From NCBI GenBank assembly GCA_034336665.1, contig CM067592.1:41777735-41841734 (forward strand): 64,000 bases of DNA. The letters run 5' to 3'. This document shows, piece by piece, positions 13,098 to 23,340 of the stretch. The position numbers and the translations under genes were made by a program. Below the pieces are notes generated by a model that saw only the letters and a program-made list of their open reading frames with translations, was not told where the DNA came from and ran no database searches. Within the stretch, counting starts at the first letter, position 1; each line of letters starts with the position of its first letter. Origin of the DNA: Luscinia megarhynchos. Taxonomy: Eukaryota > Chordata > Aves > Passeriformes > Turdidae.

Positions 13098-14442
13098 AAA
13101 ATATGGCTGAGAGCAATTCAAAGGAATAATCACATCACTGTATCAATTAAATCTTACCACTGCTGCTCCCAGCAAATTTGGCAAGCAGAGAAAGCAAGGG
13201 GAGCTGCACCGAATTTCCAATGAAAGCCTATGTTTACATTTGGAGCAGATATTTTCAGCACATTTGGTTTACCACATTGTCACAGCCCAAAAAAACCAGG
13301 CTGAAAACAACAAGTGGGCTAAAAGCTAACAAAAAACCCCAACAAGATGATTTAAGGCATTATTCAAAGCAAACGTAAGTATTCAGTGGTAATGCAGGGT
13401 TCAGTTGTGTTTTAAGCCTTCTGCCACATATGACGTTGTAAAACAAAAGCTCAGATTCTAATTTACATATCTCAGAATATTTTAAGGTGATAATCCAAGC
13501 AGAGTCATGCTGAAATCAAATATGCTACTGTGCAAATCTTAAGGTGATTTTCACAGCTACAGCTGAGTCACTAAGGCAGCTCAGCCACTCAGTGAAATTA
13601 AGTATAATAAATCAAAGGTACAGGTATTAGCTCTCTGTATTTATCACTCTTTTGTTTTTCACAGCATTTGAATATGCTCAGGGTTGATTTAATAAAATCT
13701 CCTTCGGCAGAATTTCTCTCTTCTCCTTCCTTTACTTTCCTGTAAAAAGGATCTTTGTAAACATAAAAAAATCCCAGATTACAACTAGTATTAAATGAAG
13801 TATAGACACAAAATGGTTGTTTGGGGATCTTCAAGTCTCTGTACTATTTGTTTGCTTTATTCTACAGGGGTCTCAGAGGATAAGAAACTGGTCATTATGG
13901 CCTGAACTGAGTTTCTGTATGCCTTCTCACACATTTGAGGCAATAACTTTCTTTTTTTTTTTACTGCCTTAGTTGAAGTTGGTAATAAAAGCAAATATGT
14001 ACCATTTGAGGCTTTCTTTCCCATAAACAGGCATGTTTGGATGTCAATAAACTGCTAACCTGCCATCAGTGCCACAATTACAACAGCATTAAAGGTGCTC
14101 TTCTTCTATTTACTTCTGTCGGACACATCTCTTACCTGCACAACAAGTGCTCCCTTGCACTGCCCAGTTGTCTCGTAATTGGCAAGGTAAATCTTGGCAT
14201 ACTAACTGGTTGTTGATGCAGCAAGAGCCCAGGAAAAAAGGTACTATTTTCTACCATTAGAGTATTCACAACTGTGGGTGATCAAGTGCAACTACGTACA
14301 GCCAGCCTGCCATCACAGGAATGGCTATGCCACAATGCTCCAACACCAACCACTCAGAAGTGAACTCAGATACAAACTAAAGTCCCCAAAATGACCAGTT
14401 CCAGAGATGTCTCCTCCATCACTTGTGCTGTCCTGGCAGTGC
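13098..14442. other. Intergenic stretch without a recognised feature
   Basis: AT-rich sequence between the two LTR blocks. It contains a short T run near 13953 and no supported coding sequence. Confidence 0.5.
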
Positions 14443-16552
14443 TGTGTTGGTTTGAAAATCAGGGCAGACAAAGGATTGGGGATACAGTATTAATCTACTG
14501 TGATGTACTTACTGCAGGGAGGAAAGCTTGTTTTAGAATTTGGGTTTGCAAGGAGATGTTTTGAGCTGCATTGGACACTAGCTAACAGACCTGTGTGCTG
14601 TGAGGTGGTGTGGACTCCTTCCCAACAGCTCAGCTACTTTCTTAGTTGTAAGAGATGGCGGAGGGAAATGTCCTGGTTGTGCACTGAAGGCACCTTGGAG
14701 GAGGGCGTATTTGGAAGATTTTCTCCCTGAGAACTTCCTCTGTGAGTTGATGGGACCAACTGGAGGCTGGTTTAGTTGTTGACAGCATGAGAAACCAATT
14801 AGAGAAGTTAGTTCGCTTTCATGAATTTACATCTTGAAGCAAGTAAATGGCAGGAAAGCCCTCTTTCACTTCTGGCCTTTCACAGGGTAACACCGACCGG
14901 CTCTGCCCCTTCCCATGCAGCCCGGGCCGTGTTGGGGGTGAGGGCGGTCCCTGACAATGCTTTTTAGGGTTCTCTGATACTAGGGCAATCATGGTAAAAA
15001 TAAAAGAAGAGCAGCTCGACGACTACATATAGCAACATAAAATACTTTAATAATAAAGAAAATAAAAGTGGGATGAGGCCCAAAAATCTGATCACACTAA
15101 CCAAGGGGACAAGATCTTTGTAGGAGCCGGTGGTCGAAGACCAAGATGTAGGGAGGCCCAGGGTATAAATGTGGGGTAGGAGAGGGGGTGGAGTCGAGGT
15201 TAGGGTCCAGTGGGTACAGGGGAAAGTGGTGCAGAGGTGGGGTAAGGGAAGGTGGGGTCCATTGGGGCAGGCTGGGTGGGACACTGCATCAGTTGAGAGC
15301 CAGTGGGGAGACAAGGAAGGGAGAACATTCCAGGGACTGGGAGTGGTGATGATCAACTGGAAAATGAGGGCTGGGAATATGTATGGGCAATCCCATAACT
15401 CCTTGGAACCTTTCCTTTGGCATTTAGGTTGGGGTACAGGTCTTTTTCAGTAATGGTTGCCTGATCTGGAGCACAGGTCAGGATGACTCCCACAGGGCTG
15501 GGCGGCTCTGGAGGCCTCCAGGCCCTGTTTTCAACCATGGGCCCCGATAGCCTGAGGAAGGAGAGGCCCATGCTAAGATCCCAATCCCTTCTCTCCCGGT
15601 GTGTCTGTGGCTCAGCAAAGCCCTGCCCTGCCACCAGCCTGGAGCAGCCATGGGGCGGCTGAGCCCGTCCTGCAGCCTCGGCAGCGGGAGGCAGCTGAGC
15701 TCCATTCTGGCAGAGCCCTTCCACAGCCTGGCTTGCTGGCCCTCACCCAGCTCCCCAGTGCAGCCCAAGTGTCCTGAAATCCTGGCACCGCTGCAGCATG
15801 GCCCGACGGCAGCCCCTGCATCTTCTATGTGAGATTTTAACCCTTCCAATGCTCAAATAAGACTTGCAGACCTTCAATCCTCCCTTGAGTGAGAGGAAAA
15901 AGAACAGAGAGGGTACACCAAAGTCAGTGAAGCAGGAGCCAGGTTATAGATGGAAAAAAAAGGAGGAGACACTGTGAAAGTTAGATGAAAATCCTTTTGT
16001 AAGCTATAGGGATGGACTGTATTACACTAAAAATTCCTATAAACTGTAGAAAAGACATAAATGGTTGGATTGTTCAGAAGATCCTTTGTCTTGAGGGAAA
16101 AATGAGATCTCTGTTCCTGGGAATAAAGTATGAATAGAAAAAAGAAAGATGAAGAGAACTTTTGCTTCTGAACAGCTCATTCTTAAAAGTAAGTACGCCA
16201 TGAGTTTAACATGGCCCATAAACACAGTTTGGGAGAGCTGTGAAAATGTTAGTGGAAAATAAGCCATGAAAGAACTGGTTGGTTTTTTTCCTTCTTGTTT
16301 AAAATATCCCTATAACTGAACAAGAAGAGACTCCTCTCCCTAAAGTGAACTAAGAAAGATTATTTAAGTTAGGAACTGACTGAAGTGTTTCTGTATGTTG
16401 TTGTTAAGAAAGTGCAAGAGGGGGGAGAAGGGGGTAGTCTGAAGGTCTTATTCTGAATTTGTTATTTTCTTTGTGTTGTTAATAAAGTTTTCCTTTACAC
16501 ACTATAATTTTTAAGCCTGCCTTGCTTTTGCTCCTAATTCTATCTCACAACA
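14443..16552 (+). mobile_element. Composite LTR block: songbird-type LTR, probably split by a GC-rich insertion
   Basis: The left edge (TGTGTTGGTTTGAAAA at 14443) is a common start for a songbird ERV LTR. The right part (about 15850-16552) has the matching 3' anatomy: an AATAAAG hexamer near 16480 and an end TCTCACAACA near 16543-16552. The two parts are separated by about 900 bp of GC-rich sequence unlike either. I therefore read it as one LTR interrupted by another element. No clear target duplication was found around 14443 or 16552. Coding potential is nil. Confidence 0.45.
14950..15850 (-). mobile_element. GC-rich insert inside the LTR, possibly a second LTR in minus orientation
   Basis: This stretch is distinctly GC-rich and overlaps ORFs of 123-130 codons on the minus strand with Pro/Leu-rich, low-complexity translations and no known domain. 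On the minus strand a TATA-like CATTTATACC lies near 15165 and an ATTAAAG hexamer near 15050, in the correct order for LTR U3-R. Its ends and any target duplication could not be fixed. It could also be some other GC-rich repeat. Confidence 0.3.
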
Positions 16553-16724
16553 GCAAATAAGTATATTAAAATTGGACACCTAAACTATAACATTTATTAG
16601 TGCATTGACTAAAAACTCAAACTAAACCAAAACAGGAAAGTACCCAGGCTCTAAGAGCATTTAATGTAATGATAAACATGTCTCTGAAAGTAGACACAGC
16701 TGTAACAGGGTGATGTATATTAAA

Positions 16725-16790
16725 AACAAACAAAAAACCAACAACAACAAAAAACAAAACAACCAAAAAAAAGCCAAGCCCCTCCCCCCA
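16725..16790. repeat. A/C-rich low-complexity tract
   Basis: Runs of AAAC, CAACAA and A followed by a C-rich stretch. The minus-strand ORFs rich in Phe/Leu/Val here are composition artefacts. Confidence 0.8.
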
Positions 16791-17210
16791 AAGAAAAATC
16801 CCAGAAAACCTCCCAGCAATAAATAAATGCCCTCCCACTCTTTTTTTTGTACCTGTATTCTCCCAGGTTTCAGGTTGTTCTGTGGCAACTCTCAAAGAAG
16901 CTCAAAACACAAGGACTGAAAAACTGTTTATTGTTTACTCCTATGCTGTGTAGGAGGGAGGTGGATACTTCAGTTCCCTGATGAAGAAACATTTGTTAAA
17001 CTCAAGAATATTCAGTGATATATCCATAAAATCACATGAGTCTGTCAACTGCAACATAGTCTGAGAGGGGCTATATCCTCGATGTTATTACTTAGCATTA
17101 TAAGGACAAGGCAGGACATTGAAACTTTCATTACTAATGGAAGTTAAGGGACAGAAGCACCACATCCACATCTCTCTGCACATCCTTGGTTGTGGACAAG
17201 AAGTATAGAG

Positions 17211-17310
17211 NNNNNNNNNNNNNNNNNNNNNNNNNNNNNNNNNNNNNNNNNNNNNNNNNNNNNNNNNNNNNNNNNNNNNNNNNNNNNNNNNNNNNNNNNN
17301 NNNNNNNNNN
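17211..17310. other. Assembly gap (100 N)
   Basis: There are exactly 100 N, the conventional placeholder for a scaffold join of unknown length. The distance across it is therefore not reliable. Confidence 0.99.
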
Positions 17311-17316
17311 TCCATC

Positions 17317-17340
17317 GGTACTTCGTTCGGTTACGTGTAT
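17317..17340 (+). other. Probable residual Nanopore adapter sequence at the gap edge
   Basis: Six bases right of the gap the sequence reads GGTACTTCGTTC, then GGTTACGTGT. The Oxford Nanopore ligation adapter contains TACTTCGTTCAGTTACGTAT. From 17318 to 17338 this matches at 19 of 21 bases, the two differences being A-to-G. The segment is unusually CpG-rich for this AT-rich neighbourhood and sits exactly where a trimmed read end would be expected. It is most likely an artefact rather than genomic sequence. Confidence 0.75.
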
Positions 17341-19904
17341 ACAGATTTTAAAATGCCTTTATGAACAAGAAGGACCTTAATTATCTCAATTTATTGGAAT
17401 ACCAAATGCTACTAAAAACACGATTTTTCTGACAGATTCACATTATTTCTCCAGTATGTGAAGAAGTAACTATTTGAAAAGCAATTAGCTGCTATTATTT
17501 TTTTTTAATATGCAATTCAAAGAAATTAAGACTCTTCTTTTATATGAGGTGGGGGAAACAGGACGACTTCTTTTGCTTCCTATTCAGATTGAACTGCAAA
17601 TGTGTCAGAAATTTCTGAGAACCACGGTACATTGCAACAAAACTGTAACTTTTACAAAAAAACAGGCAAAATTAATTTTTTAGAGGCAATAATATCATTT
17701 TATATATTCAAAATTTGTTACAAGATTATTCTTAACCCTACAGTCCAGCAACATCAAGTGGTTAGCTTAGTATAGATTGGTCTAACCTACTCTCTAACTC
17801 AGCTGGTACTCAGTGTCTCAACCAGCTGGTACAAGCCAGGTTAAGTGCTGAGGCTCTCCCTGAAAGATATCTCAACCTAGCAACACTGGATTTGCCCATT
17901 GGAAGGCAAGGGAAACACAGCACAGAACCTTATAAAGAATCAGAGTGCTCACCTGTCCAAGTTTATTTTATAACTGGAGTTGTAGATCTGGAAATAAGTA
18001 ATCAGTTTTCTTTTCAGAACAGATGAATCCACCAAGTAGGTAAAACAGGCTTGTAGGACAGGAATAGGTGGCTCACTCTAACACTTTCATTCCGACTTTC
18101 TAAATATTTTGCTTAGACTTATTGTATTAATTCGCAAATTTTTTGCCTCTTTCTATTTTTGCACATGCACATTTCTCCTGCCACCTTCTGTTAATTTTTA
18201 ACTAGAAAGGGTGAAAGGATATGCTTTAAGAATGACTGAAAATGCATGGAGAAATGTGGAAGGAAAAGTTACACAACAATGGCAGGAAGACAGCATTTCA
18301 AAACAAGGCAGAATTGCTGAATCAATTGTATTGCCAGCTTCAATTCTCATGGTTCATAATTTCCAAGAGATTGATTTAGAAGCCTTTACAATATTTGGAA
18401 ATATAATGACTCAATGTTACATTTCTTATGTTGCCCTTAGGCCATTGCATAGGATGCAGAATGCTCCCTGGGCACTCCCGGCTGACCATCATATTGGGGT
18501 CCTGCACAAATGTGCCCTGATGTTTCTTTTGGAAGGATAACCATATAGCTTCAGGCACCTGAGCTGCCAGAGAGACTGAAACCTTGAATATCAATGACTT
18601 TCCTCTCTCTCTGTCCCCCCTGGTCCTCCATTCATCAGGAGCTGCTCGGTTGACCTGACAAGATATTTCCCTTTAATTCCTAGGGAAAGAGGATCTGTTT
18701 TATCTTCATATGAATCTGACAGTCCCAATTCATCTGCTTACTATAGCACAAGTAAATTGGTGCAGTTGCTTCAAAGAAAGATATTAGCTCACTTAAAAAA
18801 CACATTTCCCCAGAAGGGGACAAAAGAGATGTAGAGAAAAAGCCCTCTCCCCTGTCCTTCTCTGGCAGAAAGCTTGGCTGGAGACAGGGGGAGATTGTGT
18901 TAGGTTTGAGGCTGGGGCTAGATCTGCATAAGCACTTTTCCAATTCACTTGTTTCTGAGCTGGGCCAAAGCACTCAAGTCTCCTTTTCACATGGGACCCT
19001 GCCTAGACCTGAAGAGGATGCTTCCAGATCTACTGGCAGTTAGAGTTATCTCAACACATCAAAGTTATTGCGAAGTTACTGAAAAGAGCCTCTTCTCATA
19101 AACCAGCTGATATGACCTGTTGAATAAACATATTAAATAATTTTTTTTTACATTTTCTGCCATCTTCACTGCCTCATTCAGTGGCAACATGCAATAAATC
19201 TTCTCTGTATCAATTCTAGACTTGCATTTCAGACATTCCAGACTTGTATTTCAGGTGTGGAATTAACACATATCATAATATTATATATAAATATAATTTA
19301 TCTATGCTTTTAAATATTTGGGGAGGATATAGAAGGAAAATGTAGAAAATGGCGGCAAACAGGTTTGGGGAAAGATAGACTGCAAAGGGGATTATTTTAT
19401 GGAAAATCTTATACTAGAAAATCTTTTTTTCAGTTGATGCATATACTATGAACCATACAGTCAGTAAATTTGAAGAAAATTACTCTGGCAAAAATAGCCA
19501 TCATGCCTTTGAAACATGAACAGTTTTGAATAAGCCTACATCTGCTGTAATTAAAAAGAAAAAAGTAGGGTTAGCTGACAGGGGTGGAAGAGAATGAGTA
19601 TTTGGAAAGAGCAAAGATAAATATTTTTTCTTTTTATCCAACACTCTCAGTATGTATCTAAATGCTTATTCCTTGTTTCAGGAGATGATGATGTCACCAC
19701 TCTCTAAGGATAATTTACCAAATGTTCATACTAAAAAAGGCCAAAAGCCATGGAAATTGCTTTTTTGAATATCAAAACCCACCACAAAAACATACGAAAA
19801 AATAACATTTTTTCACTTGGTGCCAAGGACTGACCTGTTAATGTGAATAATAAGGGATAAGTTTAACACACATGTTGTAACCCCACTTTGGTTCCACATT
19901 CTCC

Positions 19905-20572
19905 ATAAGGATTCTCATCGGATTTGGTTTTTCATATGGACAGTTCTTTTGAGATGCCACCAGCCTTTCAGAAGTCAATACATGAGGATCTTGTCCTCCA
20001 AGTTCAAAAATGGTCCATCACATCAAGTAAGAAATTGGGGAAAGGTGGCAGGAGGTCTACATGGATGAGCAAAGAGCTTATGATTGAAATTGGGCATAAA
20101 AAATTGTACAGTAGGTGGAAGCACCAACAGGAGGTGTATGGACTTGCTGTCAGGTCTTGTGGAGATGAGGATAGGAAAGTCATGGTCAGCATGAAAGGAG
20201 CATGGGATGTGAAGGGAAAGAAGAATGTTGTTCACAAGTACACAAACAGCAAAAGGAAGACTAGGGATAACATGGACCTGCTGCTGAATGGGGCAGGGGA
20301 GATGGTGATAAAGAGCACAAAATAGGCCAGCATATTAATCTCTGACTCGGTCTTTATCAATAAGGAATGTCTTCGGTAACTCCAGGCCTCTCAGACCACA
20401 GGCAAAGTCTGGAGCAAGGAAAATGTATCCTTCACAGAGGAACACTGAGTTGGAGAGAGCTTAAAAACACTGGACATACATAACTTCATGGGCCTGAGGG
20501 AGCTGCCTGATTTCAGTGCAAGGCCATTCTTGATAGCATTTAAATAATCATGGTGACCGGCGTTGAGGAACA
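19905..20572 (+). mobile_element. CR1 LINE, region between endonuclease and reverse transcriptase (5' part)
   Basis: The plus-strand frame at 19924-20325 is open for 133 codons and follows the CR1 ORF2 linker. It runs PPAFQKSIHEDL, KLGKGGRRSTWMSKEL, YSRWKHQQ, and NSKRKTRDNMDLLLNGAG near 20250-20295 (CR1 consensus NSKRKTRENVGPLLNEAG). Degraded reverse transcriptase N-terminal sequence follows, up to the TGEVPEDW region. The element breaks off there at 20572 and appears to resume at 21033. Confidence 0.75.
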
Positions 20573-21032
20573 TGTTCAATGCAGGTGGCTCAGGGTGCAG
20601 TTGCAATGGGAGTTGCAGGTTGAACTCTGGGTGGAAGCCTGAGGCAAGAGGTCAGGATCTGCCACCCTTGGCACAGCAAAGGGCACAGGGACTGGACACT
20701 GAGGCACTGCAGAAGCCCATGAACCCCAGACTTTCCCCTTGTCAGACTATAAGTATATAAAAACTCCGAGGTTCCATTGTCCGGGGCGCCTCTGCAGAGG
20801 GCAGCTTGAGCCTTTATTGCTTTATTTAGTTATGGCACCAATTTGATTGCTTGAAGAACTGGGATATCACAGACTGCCTTGGGAAACATGAGTAGTAAGA
20901 AAACCTGACCTGACTGTGCAAGTGTAGGTTGTGTGCAAAGGGGCTTCGGTGCCAGCTCCAGTGGTGCGAGTGTGGAAGTGGCTCTTGGGTGGTTGGACAG
21001 AGAAGTTTCTTTAACACTGGTATTGGTGATCA
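20573..21032 (+). mobile_element. LTR nested in CR1 (about 460 bp)
   Basis: The insert opens TGTTCAATG and ends GGTGATCA. A TATATAAAA box lies at 20754-20762, followed by a GC-rich R-like start (CCGGGGCGCCTCTGCAG) and a TTTATTGCTTTATTTAG stretch. The flanking DNA shares AGGA on both sides (AGGAAC left, AGGACT right), compatible with a decayed target duplication. The CR1 reading frame to the left (TG-EE) and right (KDWNKLNVT) is the TGEVPEDWKKANVT motif split apart, which supports insertion of one element into another. Confidence 0.5.
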
Positions 21033-21075
21033 AGGACTGGAATAAATTAAATGTCACATTCAGCTTAAAAAATAT
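21033..21075 (+). mobile_element. CR1 LINE, continuation after the LTR insertion
   Basis: GGACTGGAATAAATTAAATG followed by TCAC translates as DWNKLNVT, matching the CR1 reverse transcriptase motif DWKKANVTP. Similarity fades after about 40 bases. It is read as the right half of the CR1 that starts at 19905. Confidence 0.5.
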
Positions 21076-23234
21076 TCAATTTTATCAGCATTCCGTAATA
21101 TTAACTGTCAATATCAATTATACCAACCAAACAAAATAAATTTGAGATCTTAAATCATTAATAAAGGATGTTCCAATTTAATTATTCTCACATTATAGCA
21201 AAAGAATTGAAATAAACTGTGATAAAAGATGTATCAAATTAAGTCAGGAATATATTTTTCTCCATAAAATGAATATGAGTTTGGCTTTTCATTTCAACAC
21301 CAACCATATGGGTATAGCAATAGTGAATTATGTCAAACACTGCCAAAATCTTCATAGAACACACAAAGACACTCCTTCAATACAGACTGGCATCCTTTCT
21401 GTGAATATTATTTCTTGCCTTTATAAAATTGAAGTGTTAATCCACTGGGAGGTTGCTGCAATTTTTTTGATTGTTTGTTTGTTTAGTTTATATAGATAAT
21501 TGCTTTAGCAGCTGTAGCTCTAATTGTAGCAATTAGCAAGGTCATATTTTTCCTCTTTAAAAAAAAATCCAGCTGAGAGTATAGAAAGATATTATAAAAG
21601 GAATTAAATTAAAGGTACTGAAGGCTTTCCAACATAGTAGATTTCACTTACATTCTCACTGAATAAAGAGAGATCAGGATGACATTCATTTTTGAGCTTA
21701 GCATGCAATTTTGAGAAAAAAATGCCATGACCACATGAAGGAACCATACAGACACAAAGTATTCTTTCTTGCCTAGGAGATCATCTGTTGTACACCAGAA
21801 CAAAACCTTGGTTTTCTATTTCATACCTGCTTTTATCCTGATGAGCTGGTTCCCTAGAGGCAGTTGAATGACAACAAAATTTTAAGTTTAGGCAACCAAA
21901 TGACCTCCTAACATCTGTGCTACATTTTGCATCCTTTCTCTTCTTGTGCCCTTACTCTAGATTGGTAAAGTAACTGGGCAAAGAAATAATAAAGTAGTTT
22001 ACATTTAAAAAGAATGTCCTGAATTTTTTCTAGGAATATGTTATGTGCCTATCCCAATTTTGCAAGGCAAATAACATCACCAACTGTTTTATCCTCTGAC
22101 GAAGCAGGTAATAACAGAAGAGCTTCTTCTCTTGACCTATCCTCCACCTCAATTAAACAAGCCCTAGTAGCAACCTGTAAGGCCAGCCTGGATGGTGATA
22201 CTTCACTCCTTTTCCTCTGTGAAATGGACAGACAATACATCACTTCCACAAGAACATCACCGGTCAGAGGCAGAGCACAATGGCACAGACATTAACATGT
22301 TTCTTGCAAATCCATTTCAATATATTCCTGATCAATTACAGGAGCATTTCTTACTGATTATAGGCATGAAACTAAGCCATGCCAGCAGTATTAGCTAAAC
22401 TAAAAGAGGAATATTTTTTTAAAGGAAGGATAAAGACACTAAAGGTATCTGGGTGGCCTTTAGAGGAATTACTATGGTAGTCTTAATACCATTCAAAGGC
22501 TCAGGATCAGATGTTATTTTAATCAGCTGCATATTTAAGCCACTTCTGCTAGCATGCAGGCTATACCTCTCTAGCAGTCTAAGTGCAATTTCTTCTTTTC
22601 AGCCAGCATGTAGCATATTTAAGTCTATTATATATCCTGTGTTAGTCCAAAGTTATATATAGCATTATTTGTGAAATCCTAATTTGCTGCTCAGTATCTC
22701 TTTAAGGCACATCAGGTATTAACACAAGATAGCTGTTGACTGCATGTCTTTTGAGAAGAATATTGCCAAAAGACAGAAATATGTAACTACTTGAATTGAC
22801 TGAATTAGAATGTTGAGAGTTTCACTACATTTCTACTTTTTCCCATTATGCTCCAGCAAAGGATACAAAAAGTGAAATTAATTCTGGGTAGCTTTTTATG
22901 TACTTGTGGCAGCATTTTGTAGCAGGAAAGAAAGGAATAGTAAAGAAGTTATGTCTCACTTTTACAAGTAGATAGAAATATTTCCTTTGCAATAAAACAG
23001 AAAATCAGTGTCTGGAGGCCAAATCACTGTCTGGAAAAAAAAGCAGAGGAGGAAAGAAGAAACACATTCATTTTAATGGCTTTTTCTAGTAAAGAAATTG
23101 CTATTATTGTTGTGGAAAAAATTCAGCTAGATGACAAAACATAATTTATTCTTTGCAACTTTTTATTTTAGGATCTTTCCAAAGAGCATAATTTTAGTCA
23201 GGATAACTTGACTAAGAGTCTCCTTCTCTGGAGA
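21076..23234. other. Intergenic stretch without a recognised gene
   Basis: AT-rich sequence with a short TTTG repeat near 21472-21484. ORFs up to 85 codons (22038-22295) are found on both strands over the same bases and have no recognisable features. Confidence 0.5.
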
Positions 23235-23340
23235 CATTCAAAACCAATCTGGTCACCATCCTATGTGAACCTGCTTTATCAGGGAGTTTGGATAAGATGA
23301 TCTCCACAATCCTAATTATCCTGTGATTCTGTGAATCCAT
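23235..23340 (+). mobile_element. CR1 LINE, 3'-end fragment
   Basis: GACATTCAAAACCAATCTGG, then GATAAGATGATCTCCACAATC and the terminal CCTGTGATTCTGTGAATCC are the CR1 3' UTR and its ATTCTGTG-type end. It is 5'-truncated to about 100 bp. Confidence 0.8.

Larger units (their letters stand above)
16553..19904. other. Intergenic stretch containing the assembly gap
   Basis: Apart from the A/C-rich tract, the gap and the adapter-like bases, I see no named feature. The 109-codon ORF at 18211-18540 has no recognisable domain and no support beyond length. Confidence 0.5.

Noticed and set aside
15353..15849. 123-codon minus-strand ORFs in GC-rich DNA
   Set aside because: Two overlapping frames are both open, with low-complexity composition. 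The region reads as repeat DNA and no domain is recognised.
16617..16895. Hydrophobic minus-strand ORFs
   Set aside because: Produced by the A/C-rich tract at 16725-16790.
17088..17380. ORFs spanning the N gap
   Set aside because: They run through unknown bases and have no meaning.
18211..18540. 109-codon plus-strand ORF
   Set aside because: No domain, no flanking splice or promoter signals and AT-rich surroundings; best treated as chance.
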